Part shown: positions 1-9,493 of the stretch, piece after piece
Layout: the number at the start of each line of letters is the position of its first letter
Numbering within the stretch: the first letter of the stretch is position 1
Source of the DNA: an uncultured Clostridia bacterium
GTDB lineage: Bacteria; Bacillota; Clostridia; Oscillospirales; Ruminococcaceae
Direction of reading: 5' to 3'
DNA length: 41,470 nt
Assembly: GCA_947627985.1 (NCBI GenBank)
Contig: CANQYD010000016.1
Span: 1-41,470 of the forward strand
Notes under the pieces: generated by a model
The model's input: the letters and a program-made list of their open reading frames with translations, nothing else
The model's database searches: none
What the model was told of the DNA's origin: nothing
Position numbers and translations under genes: made by a program

Positions 1-78
1 ATTTGTTATTAAATCGCCGCTTTTCAGCACTCTTTCATCCCTATTTGTGCTGACGCTCGCGGCAGAATGGAGATTAAG

Positions 79-1179
79 ATGAAATACGCCGGTACTGCCG
101 CACTGCTTTTGGGAACAATGCTTCTCTTCGGGTGCGGGAGTGCCGGCTCTTTTGAGGATAAGCCCGCCGAGACATACCCCAAAGGTGAAGTGATTATCGA
201 GACTTTTTCTCCGGATATCCCTCAGCCGACCGAATCGCAGGTACCTTCCGAGACGCTTCCTCCAATCACAACGGATGATATCACCACGACCGAGCCGGAG
301 CCCATATATCATGAAGTCTTTGAATTCCCGCAGGAATTTTATGACGAGCTGTCGGGGATCATCGAAAAATACGGTCTCAACGAAGACTGCGACGGCAGTG
401 AGGAATGCCTATGCGAGCCGGAAAACGAGCTTTTGGACGAAGAGGGGAATGTCCTGATCCCCCGAAAAAAGACCCTCTCGATCTATTTTAAGGACCTTAG
501 GAGCGGGTATGAGATGAACATCAACCCCGGCGCGCACTATCCCATCGCCTCGACGGTCAAAGCGCCGTTTTGCGCGTTTATATTTGAAAAGATAGACTCG
601 GGGATAATCGATCCCGAGCAGCTTCTTACATATGAAGAGCGGCACTATTTTGAGGGCACCGGGGAGATCGTCAAAGGCGAATTCGGACAGCAGTACACCG
701 TCCGCGAACTTCTCAGGCTGATGATCACCGAGAGTGACAACGTGGCATATGAAATGCTCAAGGACCTTGTCGATTGGCAGGAATTCTCGGCATTTTTGAG
801 CGATAACGGCTGCCCGCACGATATCGACGTCAGGCAGTCGAAGCAAAAAATATGCACCCGCTCGGCAGGGGTTTACTGCCAGATTCTGTATGATTATCTC
901 ACCTCCGGTCAGCCTTCAGCCGAGAGCTTCGGGGAGGATTTGCAGTCCACCCGGCTTAAGATGATCGACTCCGCCTACAAGACTTACCGCAAATACGGCT
1001 GGGCGGGCTACAGCTTCCACGACATCGCATTTGTGGACGCGCCGAGACCCTATCTTTTGGCGATACTTTCAAACCTTGAAAACGTCGAAAATGCCGATCT
1101 ACCGGTATTTCGGGATATATCAAGGCTGATCGAGAGATACTGCCAGGACGAGGCTAATGTAAGTCTTGTGCAAGAATAA
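79..1179 (+). CDS. Lipoprotein serine hydrolase, class A beta-lactamase-like fold
   Basis: A 366-residue predicted lipoprotein. A hydrophobic leader ends in the lipobox LLFGC (Cys19). A Thr/Pro/Glu-rich linker (about 25-80) is followed by a serine beta-lactamase/DD-peptidase-like domain. The SxxK motif is S158-T-V-K161 and SDN is at 219-221; K305-Y-G307 sits where class A enzymes have KTG. The family acylates a serine with beta-lactams or peptidoglycan peptides, but this linker-bearing Clostridia type is usually annotated only as a serine hydrolase, so resistance should not be assumed. I chose the ATG at 79 over the in-frame ATG at 67 because GGAG at 69-72 sits 6 nt upstream and the signal peptide then starts MKYAG. 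An acidic Cys-containing patch (about 101-115) precedes the domain. Confidence 0.8.
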   Translation: MKYAGTAALLLGTMLLFGCGSAGSFEDKPAETYPKGEVIIETFSPDIPQPTESQVPSETLPPITTDDITTTEPEPIYHEVFEFPQEFYDELSGIIEKYGLNEDCDGSEECLCEPENELLDEEGNVLIPRKKTLSIYFKDLRSGYEMNINPGAHYPIASTVKAPFCAFIFEKIDSGIIDPEQLLTYEERHYFEGTGEIVKGEFGQQYTVRELLRLMITESDNVAYEMLKDLVDWQEFSAFLSDNGCPHDIDVRQSKQKICTRSAGVYCQILYDYLTSGQPSAESFGEDLQSTRLKMIDSAYKTYRKYGWAGYSFHDIAFVDAPRPYLLAILSNLENVENADLPVFRDISRLIERYCQDEANVSLVQE

Positions 1180-1215
1180 ATCGGAAAAAATTTTACGCAT
1201 TAAGCGGATAAAAGG

Positions 1216-1244
1216 TTGACAATCGGCAAAATATATAGTATTAT
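1216..1244 (+). promoter_or_regulatory. Sigma-A promoter of rnpB
   Basis: TTGACA (1216-1221), a 17-nt spacer and TATTAT (1239-1244). The RNA's 5' helix begins 7 nt downstream at 1251, which fits transcription start at the first paired base. Confidence 0.85.
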
Positions 1245-1250
1245 TATTTG

Positions 1251-1605
1251 GTGCTGAGAGCGGGTTATGCGGCAGCGGACGGCGTTTTAAGCCGGATGAG
1301 GAAAGTCCGGGCATCGCAGAGCGGGGTAGCTGCTAACGGCAGCCGAGGGCGACCTTAGGGAAAGTGCAACAGAAAATTACCGCCCGAAAGGGTAAGGATG
1401 AAAAGGCGAGGCAAGAGCTCACCGCAGGGCGGGAGACCGCTCGGGCGTGTAAACCCTACCCGATGCAACACCGATTGGTTCATGGCGTTTTCAACATCTG
1501 CTCGGTGGACGTCATGTTAAAGGTGGCTTGAGCCTGTCGGCGACGGCAGGCGTAGATAGATTGCCGCACACGACAAAACCCGGCTTACAGACCCGGTCTC
1601 AGCGC
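1251..1605 (+). ncRNA. rnpB: RNase P RNA (bacterial class A type)
   Basis: Catalytic RNA of ribonuclease P, which removes 5' leaders from tRNA precursors. Conserved segments are recognisable in order: GAGGAAAGTCCGGGC near 1298-1312, an ACAGAAA segment near 1369-1375, GTAGATAGATTGCCGC near 1552-1567, and an ACAAAACCCGGCTTA segment near 1573-1587. The ends pair as helix P1: GTGCTGAGA at 1251-1259 with TCTCAGCGC at 1597-1605 (one G-U). The gene has its own promoter and no protein-coding reading. Its length of about 355 nt is normal for the class. Confidence 0.95.
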
Positions 1606-1642
1606 TTCGCTCAATAAATAACGGAAAATGAGGTCAACATCT

Positions 1643-2188
1643 ATGAAGAAAATTCTTGCGGCTCTGTCTGCCGCTCTGATTTTGGCGGGATGCTCGGTGC
1701 CCGCGAATACCGGGGCTCTGAGCTTCGGTCCCGCCGAGGATTATGAAAAGGAGCTTGCGTTTGAGGTCAAGGACGACGACGGCAAGATCACCGATCAGCT
1801 CTATATTTTGTATAACGACGGCGAGAAAACCGACGTCGCCGGAAAGCTCGACGTGCACTACCGCGACGACAACGGCGAGCTGAGGGGGTATGAAGTCACC
1901 ATCGGCACGACGGAGATCAGCGAGCTCGTGACCTACACCAACAGCGACGACGGCAGCGTTTACTATAACGAGATATATTTCGACGGCGAGCTCGTGACCC
2001 GAGAGGTCTGGGACAACCGTCTTCCGGGAGAAGGCGGGTCCGAGATGCGCTACACCGGCGAGAATACCTACTACCCCGGCACCTCTGCGCTCAAAACCGC
2101 TCGGGAAAAAGTCTACCGCGACGGCGAACTTGAATCCGAAAAGAACGACAGCTACGATTTAGACGACAGCGAATCGGAAGATAAATAA
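1643..2188 (+). CDS. Small lipoprotein of unknown function
   Basis: 181 residues starting MKKILAALSAALILAGC, a clear lipoprotein signal with lipobox LAGC. The mature part is strongly acidic, with Asp/Gly turns alternating with Tyr-rich strands (for example YRDDNGELRGYEV and EIYFDGELV). That pattern suggests short beta-hairpin repeats like those of MORN or toxin-type YD surface proteins, but I recognise no named family. The ATG at 1643 is preferred to 1628 because GAGGT at 1630-1634 lies 8 nt upstream. It follows rnpB by 37 nt with no promoter seen, so it may be transcribed by read-through. A hairpin terminator follows. Confidence 0.7.
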   Translation: MKKILAALSAALILAGCSVPANTGALSFGPAEDYEKELAFEVKDDDGKITDQLYILYNDGEKTDVAGKLDVHYRDDNGELRGYEVTIGTTEISELVTYTNSDDGSVYYNEIYFDGELVTREVWDNRLPGEGGSEMRYTGENTYYPGTSALKTAREKVYRDGELESEKNDSYDLDDSESEDK

Positions 2189-2201
2189 CCCTCAAAATAA
2201 T

Positions 2202-2231
2202 AATCGCCGACTTTTCAGCCGGCGATTTTTT
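2202..2231. terminator. Bidirectional intrinsic terminator
   Basis: AATCGCCG (2202-2209) pairs with CGGCGATT (2220-2227), followed by a T run on the plus strand. The minus-strand reading also ends in a U-rich stretch. It lies between two convergent genes, the lipoprotein and trpA. Confidence 0.8.
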
Positions 2232-2247
2232 ATGATGTTTTGGGATT

Positions 2248-3015
2248 TTACAGAGCCTGTTTCATCTCTTTAACGAACTCCGCGACGTTTTCAAGCATCT
2301 TTTCTCCGCCCTCATCGATCTTTCTGATGAGAGCCGAGCCGACGATGGCGCCGTCCGAGAGAGCTGCCATCTCATGCGCCTGCTCTGGGTTTGAGATACC
2401 GAATCCGACGGCGCAGGGCACGTCTGTGTTCTCCCTGATGACCTTGACGATGTCGGAGATGTCGGTCGTGATCTTTTCACGCTCGCCGGTCACGCCGAGG
2501 CTGGAGATTATGTAGATAAAACCTTCCGAAGCCTTTGCGATCGTCGCGATCCTGTTTTTTGAAGTCGGCGCGACGAAGGGGATCAGGTCGAGCCCGTACT
2601 TGTGGCAGATATCCAAAAATTCATCGCGCTCTTCATACGGGATATCCGGCAGAATCAGCCCGTCGATACCGAGATCGCGGCAGGTCGAGATGAACTTTTC
2701 AGAACCGTAGGAAAATACGACGTTTGCGTAAGTCATAAAGACGAACGGCGTATCTATCTCCCTGCGGATATTTTTAACCATATTAAACACTTTATCCGTC
2801 GTGATGCCGTTTTTAAGGGCGACGAGGTTGGCATGGGATATCACGGGACCCTCGGCGGTAGGATCGGAGAAGGGGATACCCAGCTCGATGAGGTCGGCGC
2901 CGTTTCTTGCGACGGTCTTGATGACCTCCTCCGAGGTCGCGATATTCGGGTATCCGCAGGTGATGAACGGGATAAACGCCTTGCCGTTCTCAAAAGCCTT
3001 TTTGATATTACTCAT
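2248..3015 (-). CDS. trpA: Tryptophan synthase alpha chain
   Basis: 255 residues. The alpha subunit cleaves indole-3-glycerol phosphate to indole and glyceraldehyde 3-phosphate and passes indole to TrpB. The family signature [16 protein letters not shown] near 43-58 carries the catalytic Glu and Asp, and PDIPYEE carries the residues around loop 2. The C-terminal GFGISNPEQ and GSALIR phosphate-binding segments of the TIM barrel are present. Length is typical (about 255-268). The start overlaps the 3' end of trpB by 8 nt, indicating translational coupling. It is the last gene of the operon and is followed by a terminator. Confidence 0.97.
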   Translation of the reverse strand: MSNIKKAFENGKAFIPFITCGYPNIATSEEVIKTVARNGADLIELGIPFSDPTAEGPVISHANLVALKNGITTDKVFNMVKNIRREIDTPFVFMTYANVVFSYGSEKFISTCRDLGIDGLILPDIPYEERDEFLDICHKYGLDLIPFVAPTSKNRIATIAKASEGFIYIISSLGVTGEREKITTDISDIVKVIRENTDVPCAVGFGISNPEQAHEMAALSDGAIVGSALIRKIDEGGEKMLENVAEFVKEMKQAL

Positions 3016-4198
3016 AGATATCCTCCCCTCTGTATCTCGCGATCGCCGCGACGTCTTTGTCTCCTCTTCCCGAGAGGTTGACGACGATGATCTTGTCCTT
3101 ATCCATCGTCGGCGCGAGCTTCATCGCGTATGCGACGGCGTGGGCTGATTCGATAGCCGGGATAACTCCCTCGGTCCTTGAGAGATATTCAAACGCGTTT
3201 ACTGCTTCGTCGTCGGTGATGGCGACATACTGCGCCCTTCCGATGTCGTGAAGATTGGCATGCTCGGGACCCACGCCGGGGTAGTCAAGACCCGCGGAGA
3301 TGGAATACACCGGAGCAATCTGCCCGAATTCATCTTGGCAGAAGTAGGACTTCATGCCGTGGAAGATTCCCAATTTCCCGACCGCGACGGTAGCGGCGGT
3401 CTCGAAGGTGTCGATACCTCTTCCCGCGGCTTCGCAGCCTATAAGCTGCACCGAGGGCTCGTTGATGAAGTTATAGAACGCGCCGATCGCATTCGACCCG
3501 CCGCCTACGCATGCCATGACGACGTCGGGGAGCTTCCCTTCCTTAGCAAGGCACTGCTCCTTGATCTCTTTTGAGATGACCGACTGGAAGTCCCTTACAA
3601 TAGTCGGGAAGGGGTGAGGACCCATGCAGGAGCCGAGGCAGTAGTGGGTATCGGAAATCCTCCTCGTCCACTCCTTCATAGCCTCGTTTACGGCGTCTTT
3701 TAAGGTCGCGGTACCCGATTTTACCGGCACCACATCGGAGCCTAAGAGCTTCATTCTGTAGACGTTAAGAGCCTGCCTCTTGGTGTCCTCCTCGCCCATA
3801 AAGACCACGCACTCCATTCCGAAGAGAGCGGCAGCCGTAGCGGTCGCGACGCCGTGCTGACCGGCGCCCGTCTCGGCGATAAGGCGGGTCTTACCCATCT
3901 TCTTCGCCAAAAGAGCCTGACCCAAGACGTTATTTATCTTGTGCGCGCCGGTGTGGTTCAGATCCTCTCTTTTGAGATAGATTTTGGCGCCGCCCAAGTC
4001 CTTAGTCATCTTCTCGGCGTAGTAAAGAAGGGAAGGGCGACCGGCATAGTTGTTGAGAAGGTCTTTAAGTTCCGCATTGAATTCCGGGTCGTCCTTGTAG
4101 CGGTTATAAGCCTCCTCAAGCTCGGTGACGGCGTTCATCAGCGTTTCGGGGATATACTGTCCGCCGTGTATGCCGAACCGCCCGCGTTTTTCACTCAT
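3008..4198 (-). CDS. trpB: Tryptophan synthase beta chain
   Basis: 396 residues, the normal length for TrpB1. This PLP enzyme condenses indole with serine to give tryptophan. The PLP lysine lies in [10 protein letters not shown] (near 83-92), the phosphate-binding glycines in [11 protein letters not shown], and the catalytic Glu in the AETGAGQHG segment. The start overlaps trpF by 8 nt and has an AGGAG site. The N-terminus [15 protein letters not shown] is typical of the bacterial TrpB that pairs with TrpA. Confidence 0.97.
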   Translation of the reverse strand: MSEKRGRFGIHGGQYIPETLMNAVTELEEAYNRYKDDPEFNAELKDLLNNYAGRPSLLYYAEKMTKDLGGAKIYLKREDLNHTGAHKINNVLGQALLAKKMGKTRLIAETGAGQHGVATATAAALFGMECVVFMGEEDTKRQALNVYRMKLLGSDVVPVKSGTATLKDAVNEAMKEWTRRISDTHYCLGSCMGPHPFPTIVRDFQSVISKEIKEQCLAKEGKLPDVVMACVGGGSNAIGAFYNFINEPSVQLIGCEAAGRGIDTFETAATVAVGKLGIFHGMKSYFCQDEFGQIAPVYSISAGLDYPGVGPEHANLHDIGRAQYVAITDDEAVNAFEYLSRTEGVIPAIESAHAVAYAMKLAPTMDKDKIIVVNLSGRGDKDVAAIARYRGEDIYE

Positions 4199-4805
4199 GA
4201 TAATTTCTCCTTTGCGTGTGATTTTTTACTTCGTTTATAAATTTTTCGATTTTCCGATTATCCTTTTTTCGATCGGTCTCCACCCCCGAGCTGACGTCAA
4301 CGGCATAGGGAGAAAAGCGATCTACCGCTTCCCCGACATTATCCGGGTCGAGCCCGCCGGCGAGGATATAATCCCTGCCGAAATCGCGTAAAAGCGTCCA
4401 GTCAAAGCGCTCGCCGGTTCCCGTTCCGGAATCCAAAAGAACCAGATCGGCAGGGGAATGATACGCTTTTTCAAGATCGTTATCGCAGGTGATCTTAAAC
4501 GCCTTGATGATCTTCCCGCCTGCGTCTTGAAGGGATTTTATATAGTTTTCGTCCTCGCTTCCGTGGAGCTGGGCATAGTCTATTATACCGCTTTTTATGA
4601 AATTTGCAACCTCGGGCAGGGGATTATCCACAAAAACGCCTACGCATTTTATACTCCCGTCAAGCTCGGGTCGGATTTTTTGAAAATCCTCGGCAAATCT
4701 CCAAAACTTGCTTGAAAGGATAAACCCCGCAAAATCCGGCTTGATTTGATTGAGATATTTGACCGTCGCGAGCTCTCTTATCCCGCAAATCTTGACTTTG
4801 CTCAT
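4191..4805 (-). CDS. trpF: Phosphoribosylanthranilate isomerase
   Basis: 204 residues, a single-domain TIM barrel. It converts N-(5'-phosphoribosyl)anthranilate to the ribulose form (CdRP) by an Amadori rearrangement. The N-terminal strand KVKICGIR carries the catalytic Cys. The second catalytic acid is in [15 protein letters not shown] (near 121-135), and phosphate-binding motifs are [10 protein letters not shown] and VDVSSGVE. The start overlaps trpC by 4 nt (ATGA type). Here trpF is a separate gene rather than fused to trpC as in enterobacteria. Confidence 0.96.
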   Translation of the reverse strand: MSKVKICGIRELATVKYLNQIKPDFAGFILSSKFWRFAEDFQKIRPELDGSIKCVGVFVDNPLPEVANFIKSGIIDYAQLHGSEDENYIKSLQDAGGKIIKAFKITCDNDLEKAYHSPADLVLLDSGTGTGERFDWTLLRDFGRDYILAGGLDPDNVGEAVDRFSPYAVDVSSGVETDRKKDNRKIEKFINEVKNHTQRRNYHE

Positions 4806-5584
4806 ATGCCTTTTAACTCCCGAAGCTTTTTCTGACGGTCGTCAGCCCTCATCAGCGCCTCCCCTATAAGTACCGCGTCGACGCCGATTTCCGAGAGCTT
4901 TGCCACATCATCATGCGACCTCACGCCGCTTTCCGACACGAAAACTTTATCCTTAGGCACGAGCCCGCGAAGTTTTCCGCTGTTCGAGGTATCGACCGAG
5001 AAGTCCCGAAGATTTCGGTTATTCACCCCGATGACCCTTGCCCCGCATTCGAGCGCGGTCCCGATTTCATGCTCATCGTGAGCCTCGACGAGAGCCGAAA
5101 GCCCGAGGCTGTCGCATATTTCAAGATAATCTTTAAGCTGGTTTTTCTCAAGTATCGAGCATATCAGAAGCACCGCCGAAGCTCCGAGAGTCTTCGCCTC
5201 ATAGATCATGTAACCGTCCACCGTGAAATCCTTTCTTAAACACGGGATACCCACGGCAGCCGCGATCTCACTGAGATACTCGTCGCTCCCCAAGAATTTT
5301 GTCGGCTCGGTCAGAACTGATATGCAGTCCGCGCCGGCTCTTTCGTAGTCGAGCGCGATGTCAAGATACCGAAAATCCGGCGCTATCAGCCCCTTTGACG
5401 GCGAAGCCTTCTTGCACTCGCAGATGAAGGACACGCCCTCCTTTTTGAGCGCCTTTTCAAATTCAAAGCCGGATTTCGGCATCTCCTCGGCGAGCTTTCT
5501 CATCTTCTCGGCGGGGATTATTTTTTTATGCCGCTCTGTCCTCTCTTTGGCGGAGGCGGCAAGGATATCTAAAATATCGCTCAT
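4802..5584 (-). CDS. trpC: Indole-3-glycerol-phosphate synthase
   Basis: 260 residues. It closes the indole ring from CdRP to form indole-3-glycerol phosphate. Family motifs in order: [13 protein letters not shown] (catalytic Lys region, near 52-64), [23 protein letters not shown] (catalytic Lys), [16 protein letters not shown], and VFVSESGV, followed by AVLIGEAL. The start overlaps the trpD stop by 4 nt. Length is normal and nothing appears missing. Confidence 0.97.
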   Translation of the reverse strand: MSDILDILAASAKERTERHKKIIPAEKMRKLAEEMPKSGFEFEKALKKEGVSFICECKKASPSKGLIAPDFRYLDIALDYERAGADCISVLTEPTKFLGSDEYLSEIAAAVGIPCLRKDFTVDGYMIYEAKTLGASAVLLICSILEKNQLKDYLEICDSLGLSALVEAHDEHEIGTALECGARVIGVNNRNLRDFSVDTSNSGKLRGLVPKDKVFVSESGVRSHDDVAKLSEIGVDAVLIGEALMRADDRQKKLRELKGI

Positions 5585-6597
5585 TTCGACGCCGCCGCAA
5601 ACTGCTCAAGCTTCTTGACAGCCTTTCCGGAATCGACGATCTCGGCAGCCATCTTGATGCCTTCAGCGATGGAATCCGCCTTGCCTCCGAGATAAATTCC
5701 GGCGCCGGCGTTCATAAGGACCGCGTCGCGCTTGGGACCTTTTAAGCTTCCGTCGAGGATAGCGTAGGTGATGGTCGCGTTCTCGGAAGGAGTGCCGCCG
5801 ACAAGATCAGCCTTCTTGCATGTCTTGAAGCCGAAGTCCTCGGGCTTGATTTCATATGTCTTATACATGCCGTCTTTGAATTCGCAGACGGTGGTGGGAG
5901 AGCTCAAAGAAATCTCGTCCAGCTTATCCTGACCGAACACCACCATGCCCCTTTCGACGCCCATGCTCATCAGAACCTTCGCAAGGGGCTCGCAGAGACT
6001 GCCGTCGTAGACGCCCATCAGCTCGATCTTCGGCTTAGCGGGGTTGGTCAGGGGTCCCAAGATGTTGAATACCGTTCTGAATCCGAGCTCCCGCCTGATA
6101 GCGCCGACGTATTTCATCGACGGGTGATATTTCTGGGCGAAGAAGAAGCAGATACCGACGTCCTCAAGGAGCTTTACGCACTTGTCGGGGTCGAGGTCGA
6201 TGTTCACTCCCAAGGCTTCAAGGCAGTCCGCGGCGCCGCATTTTGAGCTGGCGGCTCTGTTGCCGTGTTTTGAGACGGGAATGCCCGCGGCTGCGATGAT
6301 GATAGCGGCGGTGGTGGAGATGTTGATGGAGCCCGCGTTGTCGCCGCCTGTGCCGACGATTTCAAGGGTCTTCATAGGTGCGTTGACCGCAAGCGCCTTG
6401 TCGCGCATAGCCATCGCGCAGCCGGTGATCTCCTCGATCGTCTCCGACTTGGTACTCTTAGTCGAGAGAGCAGCCAAGAAAGCGGCGTTCTGGGTCGGGG
6501 TGGTCTCGCCGGACATAATCTCCGACATCACCTGATACGCCTCGTCAAAGCTGAGGTCCTCCTTGTTGACGATTTTTGTGATTGCTTCTTTGATCAT
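5581..6597 (-). CDS. trpD: Anthranilate phosphoribosyltransferase
   Basis: 338 residues. It transfers phosphoribose from PRPP to anthranilate. The PRPP-binding GTGGD lies near 82-86, followed by NISTTAA and [15 protein letters not shown]; the NILGPLTNP segment is also characteristic. The N-terminal helical domain and C-terminal alpha/beta domain are complete. The start ATG has AAGGAGG 8 nt upstream and lies 22 nt from trpG. TrpD and TrpG are separate genes here, not the TrpGD fusion. Confidence 0.97.
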   Translation of the reverse strand: MIKEAITKIVNKEDLSFDEAYQVMSEIMSGETTPTQNAAFLAALSTKSTKSETIEEITGCAMAMRDKALAVNAPMKTLEIVGTGGDNAGSINISTTAAIIIAAAGIPVSKHGNRAASSKCGAADCLEALGVNIDLDPDKCVKLLEDVGICFFFAQKYHPSMKYVGAIRRELGFRTVFNILGPLTNPAKPKIELMGVYDGSLCEPLAKVLMSMGVERGMVVFGQDKLDEISLSSPTTVCEFKDGMYKTYEIKPEDFGFKTCKKADLVGGTPSENATITYAILDGSLKGPKRDAVLMNAGAGIYLGGKADSIAEGIKMAAEIVDSGKAVKKLEQFAAASK

Positions 6598-6619
6598 AAA
6601 AATTCCTCCTTAAAGTAAT

Positions 6620-7189
6620 CTATATTCCGAATATAAAATTCCTGAGCATTTCTTTGCCCTGCGGGGTCATTATGCTCTCGGGGTGGAACTGAACGCCGAA
6701 GATGGGATAATCCCGGTGCTGAACAGCCATTATTTCGCTCTCATCGGTCAACGCGATGACTTTTAAGCACTGGGGGATAGTCTTCGGATCGGCTGCCAAA
6801 GAGTGATACCTTGCGACCGTCACCCTTCCGGGAAGCCCCTTAAATAGCGGGCTTGAGAGGTTTAAAGATACCTCCGACTGCTTTCCGTGCATGAGGCGGG
6901 AGGCGTATGTCACCGTCGCGCCGTAAGCCTGGCATATCGCCTGATGACCGAGGCAGACCCCGAGAGTCGGTATCTTTTTTGATACCGTCGCCGCGACCTC
7001 CTGAGTGATTCCGGCGTCCTCCGGTCTTCCGGGACCGGGGGAAAGGATTATCCGCGAAGGGTTCAATTTTTCGATATCGCGGGCGCTCATTTCGTCGTTT
7101 CTGATGACTTTGATGTCGGGCTCGATCTCGCCCACAAGCTGGTAAAGATTGTAAGAAAAGCTGTCATAATTGTCGATAAGAAGTATCAT
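6620..7189 (-). CDS. trpG: Anthranilate synthase component II (glutamine amidotransferase)
   Basis: 189 residues, class I glutamine amidotransferase. It supplies ammonia to TrpE. The nucleophile elbow is GVCLGHQAI (Cys near 80), and the catalytic His-Glu pair lies in FHPES near the C-terminus. The oxyanion segment LSPGPGRPEDAG is intact. It begins within the trpE stop (ATGA overlap). In some Firmicutes this subunit is shared with folate synthesis (pabA); placement directly after trpE supports at least a Trp role. Confidence 0.95.
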   Translation of the reverse strand: MILLIDNYDSFSYNLYQLVGEIEPDIKVIRNDEMSARDIEKLNPSRIILSPGPGRPEDAGITQEVAATVSKKIPTLGVCLGHQAICQAYGATVTYASRLMHGKQSEVSLNLSSPLFKGLPGRVTVARYHSLAADPKTIPQCLKVIALTDESEIMAVQHRDYPIFGVQFHPESIMTPQGKEMLRNFIFGI

Positions 7190-8661
7190 AAAATCTCCTC
7201 CCCGGCTTGTTCAAGTGCTTTTAAGACCGCTGCGGCTTTGTTGAGGCACTCCTGATATTCCTTTTCGGGAACGGAATCGGCGACGATCCCGGCGCCCGAG
7301 CGAACAAACACCTTGCCGTTCTTTTTATATGCGATTCTTATGGCTATGCATACGTCCAGATTTCCGGTGAAATCGATATATCCGATCGCGCCGCCGTAAA
7401 TTCCGCGTTTGTTGTTTTCGAGCTCTCCTATCAGCTGGCAAGCCCTTATCTTCGGCGCTCCCGACAGCGTTCCCGCGGGTAGTACGGCTCCCACGGCGTC
7501 CAAAGCGTCGTATTTTTCGGAATCTATCTCGCCTCTTACGGTCGAGCCGATGTGCATGACATGGGAATATCTTTCAATAAGGTGATATTTTTCCACCTCG
7601 ACGGTCCCGAATTTTGAAATCTTTCCGAGATCGTTTCTGCCGAGGTCGACGAGCATATTGTGCTCGGCAAGCTCTTTTTCGTCGGCTAAGAGCTCTTTTT
7701 CAAGGGCGATGTCCTCGGCTTCGGTCTTTCCTCTCGGACGGGTGCCGGCAAGCGGGAAGGTGTGCAGGACGCCGTTTTCAAGCTTTACGAGCGTTTCGGG
7801 GGAGGCGCCCGCCACCTCTACGTCGGTGCCGCAGAGATAGAACATATAGGGCGAGGGATTTATCGTCCGAAGGATTCTGTAAGTATTGAGGAGGCTCCCT
7901 TCAAACGGCGCGCAGAGGCGGTTTGAGAGGACGATCTGGAAGATGTCGCCCTCCCGAATGTAGTGCTTCGCCTTCTCGACCATTTCGCAAAAGCTCTTCT
8001 TGTCAAAGAGGGGAGTGACCTCTCCGGTTAAGCGACCGCCCTTTTCCCCCATGATCTCGCCGCGCTTTTGTATCAGCATTTTGGCGAGGCTCAAAAGCTC
8101 CTCTGAGGCGGTTTGGTAGTTTTTGTCGATGTCATCAAGCGGCATGTTTGCGATCAGGATTATCTTCTGCTTAAAATTGTCAAACGCTATGACCTTGTCG
8201 AAGAGCATGAGGTCGAGGTCACGAAAATCCTCCTCATCTTTTACATCGACATGCGCTGCGGGTTCGACGTCGCCGAAATAATCATACGCAAAATAACCGA
8301 CAAGACCGCCTGTAAACGGCGGCAGACCTGGAATCTTCGGGCTTTTATAATCCGAAAGTATCTTGCGGATACTGTCGGCGGGATTGCTTGTCTTAATCTT
8401 GATATCGCCAGCCGAGAAGACCCCGCCCGAGTATGTAAGCTCCATTTTCGGCTCGAACCCCAAGAATGTGTAGCGACCCCATTTTTCGCGGCTCTCGATG
8501 GATTCCAAGAGATAGCAGTGGTTGGAGACGGTCTTTAAGATTCTTAAGACTTCGATCGGCGTGAAGCTGTCCGAGAGCAGTTCGCATGATATCGGGCAGA
8601 CCCTGAACGAGCCGTCTTTGGCAATTTTTTTAACTTCGTCGATATCGGGAAAAATTTTCAT
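7186..8661 (-). CDS. trpE: Anthranilate synthase component I
   Basis: 491 residues. It converts chorismate plus ammonia or glutamine to anthranilate, the first committed step to tryptophan. The N-terminal domain has the LLES motif that forms part of the Trp feedback site. The C-terminal chorismate-binding domain has FPLAGTRPRG, the long ELLADEKELAEHNMLVDLGRND segment (split across 325-350), VLPAGTLSGAPK, and a GGAIGYI strand. I chose ATG 8661 rather than the TTG at 8679 because GGGAGG lies 7 nt upstream and the protein then begins MKIFPDIDEV. It is the first gene after the T-box leader. Confidence 0.96.
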   Translation of the reverse strand: MKIFPDIDEVKKIAKDGSFRVCPISCELLSDSFTPIEVLRILKTVSNHCYLLESIESREKWGRYTFLGFEPKMELTYSGGVFSAGDIKIKTSNPADSIRKILSDYKSPKIPGLPPFTGGLVGYFAYDYFGDVEPAAHVDVKDEEDFRDLDLMLFDKVIAFDNFKQKIILIANMPLDDIDKNYQTASEELLSLAKMLIQKRGEIMGEKGGRLTGEVTPLFDKKSFCEMVEKAKHYIREGDIFQIVLSNRLCAPFEGSLLNTYRILRTINPSPYMFYLCGTDVEVAGASPETLVKLENGVLHTFPLAGTRPRGKTEAEDIALEKELLADEKELAEHNMLVDLGRNDLGKISKFGTVEVEKYHLIERYSHVMHIGSTVRGEIDSEKYDALDAVGAVLPAGTLSGAPKIRACQLIGELENNKRGIYGGAIGYIDFTGNLDVCIAIRIAYKKNGKVFVRSGAGIVADSVPEKEYQECLNKAAAVLKALEQAGEEIL

Positions 8662-8703
8662 GAAACGACCTCCCTGCAAGTGTCAAAAAGTAAAATTTAT
8701 GCA

Positions 8704-8975
8704 ACAAAAATGCCCCCGGCAGAAATCTGCCAAGGACGAATATCAAAAAATATCCGCGTTGCCACCTTGATTCGCCATATCGGCGCACTTAGCAGGCACA
8801 TTATATGCCCCGACCTCATAACGCGGGTCAGGCGTTGCGAGATACTTGGGGATTTCCCTTTCGTCGCACCCTCGGCAGACCATTGTGGCGGTCAGTATCT
8901 GCCCGGTTCACATCATCCCGAGCTCTCTTTGAGACCTTTTACCGTCTTTACTCCTGCTTCATCGGTTTAATATCT
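8704..8975 (-). promoter_or_regulatory. T-box riboswitch leader, tRNA-Trp specific
   Basis: The minus-strand RNA has the T-box sequence AAGGTGGCAACGCGG (8767-8753), then a terminator whose stem is GTCCTTGGCAG paired with CTGCCGGGGGC, followed by a U tract at about 8710-8706. The 5' part of the terminator stem (CCTT) can instead pair with AAGG of the T-box to form the antiterminator. Stem I is recognisable: an AGTA bulge, an AGAGAGC segment, and an apical GGATGATGTGAACC. The candidate specifier loop faces AGTAAA and contains TGG at 8882-8880, the Trp codon. The T-box UGGC would pair with a tRNA ending GCCA, which fits tRNA-Trp of Firmicutes. Uncharged tRNA-Trp should therefore allow trpEGDCFBA transcription. 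Confidence 0.92.
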
Positions 8976-8981
8976 TGCACA

Positions 8982-9010
8982 AGTATAACACATTTTTGTC
9001 CGCTTGTCAA
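8982..9010 (-). promoter_or_regulatory. Sigma-A promoter of the trp operon
   Basis: TTGACA (9010-9005), a 17-nt spacer and TATACT (8987-8982). The -35 hexamer sits inside the perfect inverted repeat CCGCTTG-A-CAAGCGG (9014-9000). Start is predicted near 8975, giving a leader of about 310 nt to trpE. Confidence 0.85.
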
Positions 9011-9027
9011 GCGGTTGAAAAAATTTT

Positions 9028-9255
9028 TTACTGATTCTCTTCGATGAACTTGACGATGTCGGAGACGGTTCTGATCGTCTCGACGGCGTCGTCGGGGATT
9101 TCGACATCGAACTCGTCCTCAAAGGACATTACGAGATCGACGACGTCCAAAGAATCCGCGCCGAGGTCTTCGGTAATAGTGGACTCTTGGGTGATGCTGT
9201 CCGGGTCTATGTCGAGCTGTTCGGCGATGATCTTTTTGACTTTGTCAAAAACCAT
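9028..9255 (-). CDS. acpP: Acyl carrier protein
   Basis: 75 residues, acidic and helical. It carries growing acyl chains on 4'-phosphopantetheine attached to Ser35 in the GADSLDVVDL motif. Length and the four-helix pattern match bacterial fatty-acid ACP. AGGAGG lies 8 nt before the ATG. It stands alone, away from other fab genes, with its own promoter. I see no terminator before the trp promoter, whose -35 box starts 18 nt beyond the stop codon, so acpP transcripts may enter the T-box leader. Confidence 0.96.
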   Translation of the reverse strand: MVFDKVKKIIAEQLDIDPDSITQESTITEDLGADSLDVVDLVMSFEDEFDVEIPDDAVETIRTVSDIVKFIEENQ

Positions 9256-9296
9256 TGTAAAAACCTCCTGTCATGATGATAACTGTCTCGCTATAT

Positions 9297-9325
9297 ATAG
9301 TAATCCCTCAGCGGCGATTTGTCAA
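9297..9325 (-). promoter_or_regulatory. Promoter of acpP
   Basis: TTGACA (9325-9320), a 17-nt spacer and TACTAT (9302-9297), followed by a short leader to the ribosome binding site. Confidence 0.7.
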
Positions 9326-9493
9326 GAGAAAAAAGTAAATTTTTTTCCGGAAGCGGCAAAAAGGTGTCTCCTTCGGAGACGGGATCAGCGCTGTGGTACG
9401 GGGTTTGGAGGGTTTTGGATAAGTGGGGTGGGGGAGGGGACATGGCGGGGGCGTGTGCCTCTTACGGGGTCGGGGTGGGGAAGAGGGGGTGGA

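Noticed and set aside
67-1179. Beta-lactamase resistance gene
   Set aside because: SxxK and SDN are present, but the long linker, lipoprotein anchor and KYG in place of KTG fit generic serine hydrolases; resistance cannot be claimed.
8680-9047. Plus-strand small readings upstream of trpE
   Set aside because: They are the antisense of the T-box leader.
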